From assembly GCF_036621415.1 (NCBI RefSeq), contig NZ_CP030941.1, forward strand, positions 2,044,001 to 2,108,000: a DNA stretch of 64,000 nt, in the 5' to 3' direction. Under the pieces are notes generated by a model that saw only the letters and a list, made by a program, of their open reading frames with translations, was not told where the DNA came from and did not search any database. Every line of letters begins with the position of its first letter. Within the stretch, counting starts at the first letter, position 1. This document shows, piece by piece, positions 45,931 to 54,934 of the stretch. Position numbers and translations under genes: made by a program. Origin of the DNA: Nitratireductor thuwali. GTDB taxonomy: Bacteria; Pseudomonadota; Alphaproteobacteria; Rhizobiales; Rhizobiaceae.

Positions 45931-46765
45931 AGCCTTGCCGCGCGCCTTCGTCTGCGGCCACCCTATCGCTCATTCCCGTTCGCCGCTTATTCATGGATAT
46001 TGGCTCCAGCACTACGGGATAGAGGGAACATACGAGCGTCTGGATGTGCCGCCGGAGGCACTGGAAGGATTCCTTCGGGATATGCCTGGCTCCGCCTATG
46101 TCGGTGGCAACGTGACGATCCCTCACAAGGAAAACGCCTGCCGGCTTGTAGACCACCTCGATGAGGCGGCCCATCGCATCGGCGCCGTCAACACGCTTTG
46201 GATGGACGGCGGCCGTCTGCACGGCGGCAACACCGATGCCTACGGCTTCGCCGCCAATCTGGATGCCGAGACGCCCGGCTGGAGCCAGAGCGGCGTTGCC
46301 ACGATCCTGGGTGCGGGCGGCGCGGCCCGAGCCATCGTTCACGCCCTTCAGGAGCGGGCTTTCCGCCAGATCCGCATCGTCAACAGAACCTCCTCCCGCG
46401 CACAGGCCTTGGCCGCGCATTTCCGCGGAGCCGCCAGTGCCCACGCTTGGGATGCTCTGCCGGAGCTGCTTCCCGAGACCGGTCTGCTGATCAACACAAC
46501 TTCGCTTGGCATGGACGGTGGGCCGGGTCTGGAACTGGACCTTTCACTGCTGCCTTCCACGGTCATCGTCAGCGACATCGTCTACGCCCCTCTCCTCACG
46601 CCACTGCTGGCGATGGCGCGGGACCGTGGGTTGCGGACGGTGGATGGCCTCGGGATGCTGCTGCATCAAGCCGTCCCAGGCTTCGAAAAGTGGTTCGGCC
46701 GCCGCCCCGAAGTGACGCCCGAACTGCGCGCGCTCGTCATTGCCGATCTGGAGTTGCACCAATGA
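45923..46765 (+). CDS. aroE: Shikimate dehydrogenase
   Basis: NADPH-dependent reduction of 3-dehydroshikimate to shikimate in aromatic amino acid synthesis. The 280-residue protein has [17 protein letters not shown] at the N-terminus, catalytic Lys69 in [10 protein letters not shown] and Asp105 in GGNTDAYGF, the NADP site GAGGAAR and the end motif [20 protein letters not shown] at 45923 overlaps maf by eight bases; it overlaps coaE by four. Confidence 0.97.
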   Translation: MAEALPRAFVCGHPIAHSRSPLIHGYWLQHYGIEGTYERLDVPPEALEGFLRDMPGSAYVGGNVTIPHKENACRLVDHLDEAAHRIGAVNTLWMDGGRLHGGNTDAYGFAANLDAETPGWSQSGVATILGAGGAARAIVHALQERAFRQIRIVNRTSSRAQALAAHFRGAASAHAWDALPELLPETGLLINTTSLGMDGGPGLELDLSLLPSTVIVSDIVYAPLLTPLLAMARDRGLRTVDGLGMLLHQAVPGFEKWFGRRPEVTPELRALVIADLELHQ

Positions 46766-47346
46766 TCGTTCTGGGCCTGACCGGCTCCATCGGCATGGGC
46801 AAATCCACCACGGCGAAGATGTTTGCCGAAGCGGGCGTGCCGGTGCACGATTCGGATGCCGCTGTGCATCGCCTGTATGAGGGTGCCGCCGCGCCGGAGG
46901 TGGAAAAGCTGTTCCCAGGCACCACTTCAAGGGGCAAAGTCGACCGCGACAGGCTGGCCAAGGCGGTCGTCGGAAATCCGCAAGCACTGAAAAAGCTTGA
47001 GGCGCTCATTCACCCTATGGTCCGGCAGGACGCCGACAGGTTCGTTGCCGAGCATCGTGCCCGCGGCACGCCTCTCGTCCTCCTCGATATTCCGCTTCTG
47101 TTCGAGACCGGCGGCACCGACCGGGTCGACAAGGTCGTGGTCGTCACGGCGCCGGCCGAGGTGCAACGAAGGCGCGTCCTGGCGCGGCCGGGCATGTCGG
47201 AGGACAAGTTCAAGGCCATGCTGGACCGGCAGGTGCCCGATGCCGAAAAGCGCGCCCGCGCCGACTTCATCATCGACACGAGCCAGGGCATGGATGCGGC
47301 ACGCGCCGAAGTGAGCCGTATCGTCGAGAGCCTTCAACAGGATTGA
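46762..47346 (+). CDS. coaE: Dephospho-CoA kinase
   Basis: Last enzyme of coenzyme A synthesis, phosphorylating the 3'-hydroxyl of dephospho-CoA. The 194-residue protein has the P-loop GSIGMGKS at 8-15, [11 protein letters not shown], the [11 protein letters not shown] segment and [10 protein letters not shown] with the CoA-binding region. ATG at 46762 overlaps the aroE stop by four bases. coaA, for the first CoA step, is also in this window but 14 kb away. Confidence 0.97.
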   Translation: MIVLGLTGSIGMGKSTTAKMFAEAGVPVHDSDAAVHRLYEGAAAPEVEKLFPGTTSRGKVDRDRLAKAVVGNPQALKKLEALIHPMVRQDADRFVAEHRARGTPLVLLDIPLLFETGGTDRVDKVVVVTAPAEVQRRRVLARPGMSEDKFKAMLDRQVPDAEKRARADFIIDTSQGMDAARAEVSRIVESLQQD

Positions 47347-47406
47347 GTGTTCTCCGTCTTGCCTGGCCCGGCTTCCCACGTGCATGCTGCGCCCAGGAGC
47401 GAATCG

Positions 47407-48093
47407 ATGCGTGAGATAATTTTCGACACGGAGACGACGGGATTGGATCCGCGTGAGGATCGCATCATCGAGCTTGGCTGCGTCGAGCTCGACAACCGCT
47501 TTCCCACGGGCCGCAGCCTGCACAAGTTTATCAACCCGCAAGGCCGCAAAGTGCATCCGGATGCTCAGGCCGTACATGGCATCTCCGACAGCGACCTCTC
47601 CGACAAGCCGGTCTTCGGCAAGATTCTCGACGAGTTCCTGGAGTTTATCGACGGGGCCAAGCTGGTCGCCCACAACGCCAATTTCGATATGGGTTTCATC
47701 AATGCCGAGTTCGGGCGCCTCGGTCAGCCCTTCGTCGATCCTTCGCGCGTGGTCGACACGCTGGCCATTGCCCGGCGCAAGCATCCGATGGGTCCAAATT
47801 CGCTCGACGCGCTGTGCCGGCGATACGGCATAGACAATTCCAGGCGCACCAAACACGGCGCCCTGCTCGACGCCGAACTTCTGGCGGAAGTGTATATCGA
47901 ACTGGTCGGCGGCAAGCAGGCGGCGTTCGGATTGGAAGTCGTGGACAAATCTTCGCGGCCCGACGGCCCGGCGCGGCAAGTGCAGGTCGTCCTGCCCCCC
48001 GCCCGAGACCGCTTCCCGGCCGGCTCACTGCGGAGGAGCGCGAGGCGCACAGGGCCATGGTCTCCGGGCTTGGCGACAACGCAATCTGGCTGA
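47407..48093 (+). CDS. dnaQ: DNA polymerase III epsilon subunit, 3' end frameshifted
   Basis: The 3'-5' proofreading exonuclease of the replicase. The catalytic domain (residues 1 to about 180) is intact: FDTETTG (Asp7, Glu9), AHNANFDMGF and TKHGALLDAELLAEVY with its His and Asp. After residue 198 the frame runs into unrelated codons and stops at 48093 (228 aa). The expected C-terminus (RPRPLPGRLTAEEREAHRA, then GLGDNAIW) is in the frame shifted by one base and ends at 48137. The shift lies at a run of six C (47995-48000); one more C, or a -1 slip, restores a 243-residue protein. Confidence 0.88.
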   Translation: MREIIFDTETTGLDPREDRIIELGCVELDNRFPTGRSLHKFINPQGRKVHPDAQAVHGISDSDLSDKPVFGKILDEFLEFIDGAKLVAHNANFDMGFINAEFGRLGQPFVDPSRVVDTLAIARRKHPMGPNSLDALCRRYGIDNSRRTKHGALLDAELLAEVYIELVGGKQAAFGLEVVDKSSRPDGPARQVQVVLPPARDRFPAGSLRRSARRTGPWSPGLATTQSG

Positions 48094-48140
48094 AAATCAT
48101 CCACGCTGAAGACGAACCGCCCGCGCTCGCAAAGTAAAAG

Positions 48141-48174
48141 CCGGAGCGGATGCCGCCCCGGCCTGAAAATCAGG
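48141..48174 (+). terminator. Hairpins downstream of dnaQ
   Basis: CCGGAGCGG-ATG-CCGCCCCGG (48141-48161, one mismatched pair) is followed at once by CCTGA-AAA-TCAGG (48162-48174). No long T-run follows, so intrinsic termination is only possible. It would have served the convergent dnaQ/secB ends before the IS arrived. Confidence 0.35.
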
Positions 48175-48194
48175 TCACGGTTTTCCTGGACCAG

Positions 48195-48200
48195 TAAGGA
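48195..48200. repeat. Target-site duplication, left copy
   Basis: TAAGGA, identical to 49746-49751 on the other side of the IS. Confidence 0.75.
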
Positions 48201-49745
48201 GCCGATCGTGAACAATCCGGGTTCTAAGCGGCGGCCTGCATCGGCCGGAATTGAAGCACAGCGATCAAGAACGACAAAAACACCTTCAGCCACCTGAGCA
48301 GGAGGGAGAAGTTGTAGCCGGCGGTGGCCAGGATGGCGTTGATGGCATCGCCCTGGGCGTGGGCGAGGTAGTTGCGGCCCATCCTTGCTCGTTCTTGATA
48401 TGGCCGATCACCGGCTCGACGGCGGGTCGTCGTCGCATCTGGCGCTTGATGGCCGGCGTCACGCGACGCTTCTGGCCTGCGGTGAAGACCCTGAACCTGT
48501 GGCTTTGCGGCGCGTTGTGGCCGCGGTAGCCAGCGTCGGCGAGGATGCGCTCGATCTCGGCGCCGACGGTGTCTTGCATCGCGGGGATGACCGTTCCCAG
48601 GGTATGGCCGTCATAGGGGTTGCCGGGAAGGGCCATGACGTGCAGAGCGAACTGGCCGCCCTTCGAGCGCTTCAGCGTGGTGGCGATCGAGACTTTGACG
48701 CCGAATTCATAAGGGGCGTGGGCCTTGCCCTTGCCGATGCACTCGACCTCATGGGCGTGCAGGCTGTAGATCTTGCGGCCACGCTGGCGTTGCCTCTGCT
48801 CGAGAACGGTGGAGGCTTGGTAGAGCGGCCACTTGAAGACCGCGTCCAGCTCCGCATCGCCGGCGATCTGGCGCTTGATGTCGCGGATGGTCCGTCCGAG
48901 ATAGGTCTTCAGCTTGCGCAGCGCCTTGCCCGCTCGCTTGAATTGCTTGGCGTGGGCATAGCGCTGATGCTTGATCAGCGCCAGCTTGCCGACCCGGACA
49001 TAGGACTGGCGCAGGTCGAGCCCCGTCTTCTTGGCCAGCCGTACCAGCCGCTCGCGGGCACGATGGATGAGCTTGGCGCCGGTCGGAAACATGACATTCT
49101 TGGGCTGCACCGTCGTGTCGACGATGACCCGCCGCGTGTCCTGCGGCTTCATCGCGCCAGTCTTCACCGCCACCGCAAGGCTTTCCTGCAGCAGGACTGC
49201 GATCCGTTCCTCGCCCATGCGCTGACGCCAGCGCGTCATCGAGGAGCGGTCAAAAGGCAGTTCGTGCTGGAAGAACTCCTCGCCGCACAGATACTGGTAA
49301 TAAGCGTTCTCGATCCACCGCTCGCACAGTGCCTCGTCCGACAGGTTGAAGGTGTGCTTGAGGAGCGCCAGCCCAGCCATCAGCCGTGTCGGCAAGGGCG
49401 GCATACCCGGCCCGTCGGAATAGACCGCGCCGAAACGCTCTTCCAGCACCGACCAGTCGATGGCCTGCGTCAACCGCACCAGCTCGTGCTTCATGTTGAG
49501 AATCTGATCAAGGCGGGCGCGGAACAGATCCTGTTCTCCCGTCTCACGCCGCTCGCGTGGTTTGCCCATCGCCTGGCTCTCCGATTCACCGCGATAAAGG
49601 CAGTGAATCATGCTTCGCCGGGCAGACCATAAACTGGAATTGCAAGAAAACGACCCACAACAAGGCTGTTTCCTGCAATCTCGAAAACAAAACTGCAGCC
49701 TTTTTCTACGGAATATCAGTGTCTTCCGGATTCTTCGCGGCCGAC
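48201..49745 (-). mobile_element. IS5-like insertion sequence (1545 bp)
   Basis: The element is bounded by terminal inverted repeats: GCCGATCGTGAACAATCCGG (48201-48220) and, on the minus strand, GTCGGCCGCGAAGAATCCGG (49745-49726), 14 of 20 identical. It is flanked by the direct repeat TAAGGA (48195-48200 and 49746-49751). It carries one transposase gene on the minus strand and lies between dnaQ and secB; the right duplication directly abuts the secB stop codon. Retained duplications point to a fairly recent insertion. The family name rests on the transposase only; a 6-bp duplication is longer than the usual 4 bp of IS5. Confidence 0.85.
48224..49569 (-). pseudogene. IS5-family transposase with a -1 frameshift near its end
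   Basis: A DDE transposase beginning MGKPRERRETGEQDLF, with the N-terminal DUF772-type domain (PPLPTRLMAGLALLKH, RWRQRMGEERI), catalytic regions VIVDTTVQPKN and ADAGYRGHNAP, and the final acidic block AVEPVIGHIKNE. After that the frame turns into non-matching residues. One missing base between 48385 and 48386 would restore HRMGRNYLAHAQGDA and the normal end at 48224. Without it translation stops at 48286. The three catalytic acids precede the shift, so partial activity cannot be excluded. A start at 49611 is also possible. Confidence 0.82.
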
Positions 49746-49751
49746 TAAGGA
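49746..49751. repeat. Target-site duplication, right copy
   Basis: TAAGGA, matching 48195-48200; it ends one base before the secB stop codon. Confidence 0.75.
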
Positions 49752-50261
49752 TCAGGTCGCCTGAACCTTGGCCTTGGCCTGCTCCTCGGCCATGCGCTGC
49801 TGGAACATCCGCGCGAAGTCGATCGGGTCGATCATCAGGGGCGGGAAGCCGCCATTGCGCGTGGCGTCGGCGATGATCTGCCGGGCAAACGGAAAGAGCA
49901 GCCGCGGGCACTCGATGAAAAGCAGCGGGAGCATGTGCTCCTGCGGAAAGCCTTCGATGCGGAAGACGCCGCCATAGATCAGCTCGACATTGAAGAGGAC
50001 GTTCTTGTCCGCTTCCGCCCGCGCGCTCAGCGTGAGAACCACGTCATAGTCCGCGCCGCTGATCGGGTTGGCGTTCACATTGACGTTGATATTGATCGCC
50101 GGAGCTTTGTCGCGACCGCGCAGGGACTGCGGAGCACCCGGGCTTTCGAAGGAAAGATCCTTCACATATTGCGTAAGCACGTTCAGGCTGGGCTGCTTGC
50201 CGTTCCCGCTCTTCGCCGCCGCCCCTTGCGCTTCCTTTTTATCCTGCGGTTCTTTGGCCAT
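49752..50261 (-). CDS. secB: Protein-export chaperone SecB
   Basis: Tetrameric chaperone that keeps preproteins unfolded and delivers them to SecA. The 169-residue protein has the SecB core: [19 protein letters not shown], a beta-sheet with [28 protein letters not shown] sequence and [28 protein letters not shown] at 50261 follows AAGGCGG; six more open codons upstream are unlikely. The IS insertion lies directly after its stop codon and may have removed its natural terminator. Confidence 0.96.
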   Translation of the reverse strand: MAKEPQDKKEAQGAAAKSGNGKQPSLNVLTQYVKDLSFESPGAPQSLRGRDKAPAININVNVNANPISGADYDVVLTLSARAEADKNVLFNVELIYGGVFRIEGFPQEHMLPLLFIECPRLLFPFARQIIADATRNGGFPPLMIDPIDFARMFQQRMAEEQAKAKVQAT

Positions 50262-50365
50262 CCGCCTTGTCCTCGTCATGTGCTGGCGCCCGCGGGCGCG
50301 GTTCTGTAAATCGAGCGTTCGCTACCATGGGCGCTCGTTCAAGACAAGTTTAAGCGGGGCGGCGG

Positions 50366-50857
50366 CTAGTCGTCACGCCGGCCGGGCTCCCTCCAGGGCG
50401 AGTGCTCGTTCTTTTCCCTTGTGTAGTCGTCCAAATCGAGGTCGATCGTCTTGTCCGTCTTCTTCGGGTGCTGCCCGCCGCCCGCCGCGCCGGCACTGAC
50501 CACGGTGATGCGATCGCGCAGAAAACGCCAGCCGATATCGCGAATGGCGGGCACGAACAGCAAAAAGCCGAGCGTGTCGGTCACGAAGCCCGGGGTCAGC
50601 AGCAAGACACCCGCTATCATGATCATGACACCATGCACCAGGTCGCGGCCGGGCATCCGCCCCTCATCAAGCGTATGGCGGACGCGGGCGAGGAGCCCGA
50701 AGCCTTGGATGCGCAGCAGGATCGTGCCGGCCACGGCCGTTAGAAGAACCAGCCCAAGGGTCGGCAGCACGCCGATCTGGCTTCCGACAACCACAAAAAC
50801 GGCAATTTCCAGGAGCGGTATCGCCAGCAGGAGAAATGGGACAACAGAGAAGGGCAC
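50366..50857 (-). CDS. fxsA: FxsA family membrane protein
   Basis: A 163-residue inner-membrane protein with about three hydrophobic segments and a hydrophilic, charged C-terminal tail. The FxsA signature is seen as PLLEIAVFVVVGSQIG, LLTAVAGTILLRIQG, and LVHGVMIMIAGVLLLTPGFVTDTLGFLLFVPAIR. In E. coli FxsA relieves exclusion of phage T7 by the F plasmid; its normal role is not known. It is divergent from timA across 224 bp. Confidence 0.93.
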   Translation of the reverse strand: MPFSVVPFLLLAIPLLEIAVFVVVGSQIGVLPTLGLVLLTAVAGTILLRIQGFGLLARVRHTLDEGRMPGRDLVHGVMIMIAGVLLLTPGFVTDTLGFLLFVPAIRDIGWRFLRDRITVVSAGAAGGGQHPKKTDKTIDLDLDDYTREKNEHSPWREPGRRDD

Positions 50858-51081
50858 TTTTTTGTTCTAACCTTGTTGGAGAAACGGGAGAAAAGCCGTC
50901 AAGGTGCCGATATCGACGTCTCTTGGTGGCACTCCGCTACAGGAGATAGTAACGCGCGGACAGGATTTGAATGATAGGCTCGCGCGTTCTATATGAAATC
51001 AAGTTGCGGTGGATCGGTTTCACCGCTGTTTGCCCTGGAGTTCAAGGGCGGTGCGACAAAGGCGGCTAGCGGCTGAACGAT

Positions 51082-51783
51082 ATGGAATTCTTTGATTTCG
51101 GCACAATTTTCTTCCTGGTCGCGGCGGTCGTGATCTTCTTTCAATTGCGAAACGTCCTCGGACGCCGCACGGGCAATGAGCGTCCGCCGTTCGATCCGTA
51201 TACGGCCTCCCGTCGCAAGACTGCCGACAAAAGCGCCGAGGACAACGTCATTTCCCTGCCGCGGCGCAAGGACGCGCCTGAAACCGCGGAAGCTTATGCG
51301 GCGATCGATGCCATCGCCAAGCCTGGCACCAGCGTGAACAGAGGCCTGCGCGCAATCATGGACGCCGACCCCTCCTTCGATCCGCGCGGTTTCATCGAGG
51401 GCGCAAAGATGGCCTACGAGATGATAGTCATGGCCTTTGCCGACGGCGACCGAAAGACCCTGAAGAATCTTCTTTCGCGGGACGTATATGAGGGCTTCGT
51501 GTCTGCCATCGACGAGCGTGAGAAGCGGTCGGAGAAAATTGAATCGTCCTTTGTCGGTATCGACAAGGCGACGATCGTCGGCGCCGAGATGAAAGGGACC
51601 GAGGCCCATGTCACGCTGCGCATCGTCAGCGAGCTGATCTCGGCCACCCGCGACAATGCCGGCAGCGTAATCGACGGCGATCCCGAGACAGTCGCCGAAG
51701 TCAAGGACGTCTGGACCTTCGCACGCGATACGCGCTCCGGCGATCCCAACTGGAAGCTGGTGGCCACCGAAGCAGAGGAATAG
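51082..51783 (+). CDS. timA: Tim44/TimA family adaptor protein
   Basis: A 233-residue protein with one N-terminal membrane segment (FGTIFFLVAAVVIFFQLRNVLG), a charged linker, and a C-terminal Tim44-like domain (FIEGAKMAYEMIVMAFADGDRKTLKNLLS, then VDVWTFARD-type VKDVWTFARDTRSGDPNWKLV). In Alphaproteobacteria TimA is a putative membrane adaptor. It leads the operon timA-mltA-Smr-XRE; mltA begins 5 nt after its stop. Confidence 0.92.
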   Translation: MEFFDFGTIFFLVAAVVIFFQLRNVLGRRTGNERPPFDPYTASRRKTADKSAEDNVISLPRRKDAPETAEAYAAIDAIAKPGTSVNRGLRAIMDADPSFDPRGFIEGAKMAYEMIVMAFADGDRKTLKNLLSRDVYEGFVSAIDEREKRSEKIESSFVGIDKATIVGAEMKGTEAHVTLRIVSELISATRDNAGSVIDGDPETVAEVKDVWTFARDTRSGDPNWKLVATEAEE

Positions 51784-51788
51784 GTCAG

Positions 51789-52928
51789 GTGGCTGAGCCG
51801 GGGCGGAACCCGGAAGGCTGGCAGGGGCCTATTCCAGCCGTTCGGCCGGTAGCCTTCCCAGACATTGCCGGCTGGATGTCCGACGACCTCCTGTCGGCGT
51901 TTGCTGCCTTCCGTCGCTCCGCGGAATACGCCAAGACCGTAAAGCCGTACCGTACCGGCAGCTTCGGCATCTCGGCCGCGTCCTTCGGCGAGTCCTTTGA
52001 AGCGGCCCTGTCGTCCCGTGGCGATATCGGCCCGGCCGATTCCCGCGCCTTCTTCGAACATTTCTTCCGCCCCCATCGCGTTTTGCCGGAGACGGGTGGG
52101 CAGGGCTTCGTCACGGGCTATTACGAACCTGAGGCGAAAGCGTCCCTTGTGCGGACCGAGCGTTTCCAGGTTCCTGTATATGGCAGACCGCTCGATCTGG
52201 TCGAAATCGACCCCGACGATCCGCCCCCCGGCATAGAGCCGGGTTATGCGTTTGCTAGGCGCGAGGGCGAGCGCCTGATCCCTTACTTCGATCGCAGGGC
52301 CATTGACACCGGTGCGCTGGAAGGCAGGGGACTGGAGCTGTTCTGGCTGGACGATCGGGTCGATGCGTTCTTCATTCATGTTCAGGGCGCCGCGCGTCTC
52401 CACATGCCGGACGGCGGCGTGCGGCGGATCACTTACGCGGGCAAGACCGGCCATCCTTTCACCGGAATTGGCCGCGTTTTGGCAGGTATGGACGAGATTC
52501 CGCCGTCCGAGGTCACTATGCAGTCCATTCGCGCCTGGCTCGCCGACAATCCCAGCCGCGTCGATGACATTCTCTGGCGCAACCGCTCCTACATTTTCTT
52601 TCGGGAAACCGAACCGGGCGATGCCGCGCTCGGACCGGTCGCTGCGGCAAAGGTGCAGCTCACGCCCGGCCGCTCCGTCGCCGTCGACCGCCTTCTGCAC
52701 ACTTTCGCGACCCCCTTCTTCATCCTATCGCCGGCCCTGGACGCGGGGGGACGGCCGTTCCAGCGCCTGATGATCGCTCAGGACACCGGATCGGCAATCA
52801 CCGGCCCGGCGCGCGGCGATCTGTTCATGGGCACGGGAAAAGATGCCGGCGAAACCGCCGGTGTCATCCGGCATCCCGCTGATTTTCATATGCTCGTTCC
52901 CCGGGCAATGGACGGGTTGCCGGGATGA
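51789..52928 (+). CDS. mltA: Membrane-bound lytic murein transglycosylase A
   Basis: Lytic transglycosylase that cleaves glycan strands of peptidoglycan with anhydro-sugar formation. The 379-residue protein has the MltA barrel domain (GYYEPEAKAS, PVYGRPLDLV, FWLDDRVDAFFIHVQGAARL, YAGKTGHPFTGIGR) and the 3D domain with catalytic aspartates in IAQDTGSAITGPARGDLFMGTG. The start is GTG at 51789. No clear lipobox or signal peptide is visible at this start, so export or anchoring is uncertain. It overlaps the Smr gene by four bases. Confidence 0.93.
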   Translation: MAEPGRNPEGWQGPIPAVRPVAFPDIAGWMSDDLLSAFAAFRRSAEYAKTVKPYRTGSFGISAASFGESFEAALSSRGDIGPADSRAFFEHFFRPHRVLPETGGQGFVTGYYEPEAKASLVRTERFQVPVYGRPLDLVEIDPDDPPPGIEPGYAFARREGERLIPYFDRRAIDTGALEGRGLELFWLDDRVDAFFIHVQGAARLHMPDGGVRRITYAGKTGHPFTGIGRVLAGMDEIPPSEVTMQSIRAWLADNPSRVDDILWRNRSYIFFRETEPGDAALGPVAAAKVQLTPGRSVAVDRLLHTFATPFFILSPALDAGGRPFQRLMIAQDTGSAITGPARGDLFMGTGKDAGETAGVIRHPADFHMLVPRAMDGLPG

Positions 52929-53476
52929 AAAGGACGGCCCGAAAGAGCCTCACCCGGGAGGATCGCGTCCTGTGGACCAAAGTGGCGCGCACCGCGAAGC
53001 CGCTGCCAGGAAAAGCCGTTCCCGAAGAAGATGAGGCCGAAGCACCGGCAGAGCCGCCGCGCGCCAGGGCGGCGGCGGTCAAGGCACCGCCAGGTCAATC
53101 GCCACGCCCGGAAATATCAACGCCGGGCAGCAACGCTCCACGCAAGATGGATGCAGCTACCCGTGAAAAGATCGCCCGCGGCCGGCTTGCGATTGCGGGG
53201 CGGGTCGACCTGCATGGCTTGAGGCAGGAGGAGGCGCATATGCTGCTATTGTCGTTTCTGCGCCGGGCCTATGAGGCGGATCGCCGCTACCTGCTTGTCA
53301 TCACCGGCAAGGGCTCCTCGCCCGCAAGCGAGGGGATATTGCGGCGGGCGGTTCCGCAATGGTTTGCCACTGCTCCATTCCGGCAACTCATTAGTGGCTA
53401 CGAGGAAGCATCGCGCCAGCATGGCGGCGAGGGAGCGATCTATGTGCGTCTGCGCCGCAGGGAGCAGGCCGGATGA
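52925..53476 (+). CDS. Smr domain protein
   Basis: A 183-residue protein: a basic, alanine/proline-rich N-terminal half and a C-terminal Smr (small MutS-related) domain with VDLHGLRQEEAHMLL and LLVITGKGSSP, the DLHG and TGKG hallmarks. Smr domains are nucleases or nucleic-acid-binding modules; some act at stalled ribosomes. There is no MutS part. It overlaps mltA and the XRE gene by four bases each. Confidence 0.92.
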   Translation: MKRTARKSLTREDRVLWTKVARTAKPLPGKAVPEEDEAEAPAEPPRARAAAVKAPPGQSPRPEISTPGSNAPRKMDAATREKIARGRLAIAGRVDLHGLRQEEAHMLLLSFLRRAYEADRRYLLVITGKGSSPASEGILRRAVPQWFATAPFRQLISGYEEASRQHGGEGAIYVRLRRREQAG

Positions 53477-53877
53477 CGCCTTTCGGGGAACGCATCCGGC
53501 AGCTTCGCCAATCCCGGGGCGCCAGCCAAAAGGAGATGGCGGCCGCCCTTAATGTCAGTCCGGCCTATCTATCGGCGCTGGAGCACGGCCGGCGCAGCCC
53601 GCCGAACTGGGCGATGGTGCAGAAGATCATCGGCTATTTCAACGTGATCTGGGACGAGGCGGACGAGCTTCAGCGTCTGGCCGAAATTTCCGACCCGCGC
53701 GTCGTCGTGAACACGGCGGGCCTTTCCGACAAAGCGACCGCGCTCGCCAATCTGCTGGCGCGCAACATCGCCACCCTCGATGATGCGCAGATCGATGAGC
53801 TTTTCCGGCGCCTGGAGGCAATGCTGGAGGATGATGGATCGAAAACCAGCGACGCGGCCCGGCGGCGGCGCTCATGA
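53473..53877 (+). CDS. XRE-family transcriptional regulator
   Basis: A 134-residue protein with an N-terminal helix-turn-helix (FGERIRQLRQSRGASQKEMAAALNVSPAYLSALEHGRRSPP) and a helical C-terminal part (DKATALANLLARNIATLDDAQIDELFRRLEAML). It closes the timA-mltA-Smr operon through a 4-nt overlap and ends six bases inside the end of the convergent DUF1402 gene. Its targets are unknown; self-regulation of the operon is possible. Confidence 0.9.
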   Translation: MTPFGERIRQLRQSRGASQKEMAAALNVSPAYLSALEHGRRSPPNWAMVQKIIGYFNVIWDEADELQRLAEISDPRVVVNTAGLSDKATALANLLARNIATLDDAQIDELFRRLEAMLEDDGSKTSDAARRRRS

Positions 53878-54840
53878 AGCGGGAACGAGCGCCTGCAGCT
53901 CTTCCAGCCGGTCGTTGACCAGCCAGCCATAGTAGTTTTCTTCCGGGAGTTTGATGTCCTGGCCGTGCTTGCGGCGCAGCCGGTTCTCCGCAGCCAGCTT
54001 GGCTGCCCGGGTCGCGGGGTTGCCGACATTATAGAGCGTCGCCGTGATTCCCGGGTTTTTCGAGATATCGAACCCGGCTATCTCGCGGTAGGCGTCGATG
54101 GATTTCTTGATCGTTGCCGATATGTAGGCCAGCGTTATGTCGGGGTCCATGATGGTCTGGTAGACCTTCTGCGGATCGCGATGATCGATCTTCTCGTAAC
54201 CGGAAACGCGGTTGACGATGTCGGTCATCTGCAGCGCCGTCAGCGGATTGAGCTGCCCTATGCCGAATGTCTGGCCCGCATAGAGCGGCTGGAAGAAGAC
54301 CGCGCTGAACCGGTCGTCGGGAAAGCGTTTTCCGTCCACCTTCCTGCCGCGGAACGCCTTGTCCCAGACTACCTCGCGGCAGCTCCACAGGGCGTAGCTG
54401 CCCTTCCTGTCATCGCACTCGGCGAATTCCGGCCGCTCAATGAAATCCGCGATGCCCTCACCCTCATAGGAGAAGCTGAAGTTGCTGTTCAGATAGGAGA
54501 CGGCCTTCACATAATAGGTCTGCAGCCGGTCGTAGACATCCACGTTGTAGGTATGTTCCCCGATGATGGCGCCGATGACGTGGGTGGGGTCGATGCCATA
54601 CTCGTCGGCTGTGACGCGGATCTTCTCGCGCAGCGCGACGTCGTTCTTCAGGAGCTGGTAGACCCGCTTGTATTTGGCCTCGAATGTCGTTTTCCCGGCG
54701 CTCGTGCGCGAGGCCGACGCGCCCGGCACGGGCGGCTGTTCTTCGTGCCTGTTGCCGGGCGGCACGAGGCTGGCCGCTTCCACGGCGTTCGCCGCGCAAA
54801 CCAACAAAAGCCCTGCCAGGATGCTGTGCCTCAGCGCCAT
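53872..54840 (-). CDS. DUF1402 family exported protein
   Basis: A 322-residue protein with a cleavable signal peptide ending NAVEAAS. The mature part has IGAIIGEHTYNVDVYDRLQTYYVKA and FGIGQLNPLTALQM, a pattern like the catalytic glutamate helix and the G-x-GQ segment of lysozyme-like transglycosylases, so peptidoglycan binding or cleavage is plausible but unproven. The family is, as far as I know, mostly restricted to Rhizobiales. It lies 94 bp after hslU on the same strand and overlaps the convergent XRE gene by six bases. Confidence 0.88.
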   Translation of the reverse strand: MALRHSILAGLLLVCAANAVEAASLVPPGNRHEEQPPVPGASASRTSAGKTTFEAKYKRVYQLLKNDVALREKIRVTADEYGIDPTHVIGAIIGEHTYNVDVYDRLQTYYVKAVSYLNSNFSFSYEGEGIADFIERPEFAECDDRKGSYALWSCREVVWDKAFRGRKVDGKRFPDDRFSAVFFQPLYAGQTFGIGQLNPLTALQMTDIVNRVSGYEKIDHRDPQKVYQTIMDPDITLAYISATIKKSIDAYREIAGFDISKNPGITATLYNVGNPATRAAKLAAENRLRRKHGQDIKLPEENYYGWLVNDRLEELQALVPAS

Positions 54841-54934
54841 GCGCCGCCCGCCGTCATATGCTTGTTCTGATTGCGCGCAACCTATGGAAACACATGCATT
54901 GAGTCGAGCCCTAATATTGTGCGGAGAACGGGCG

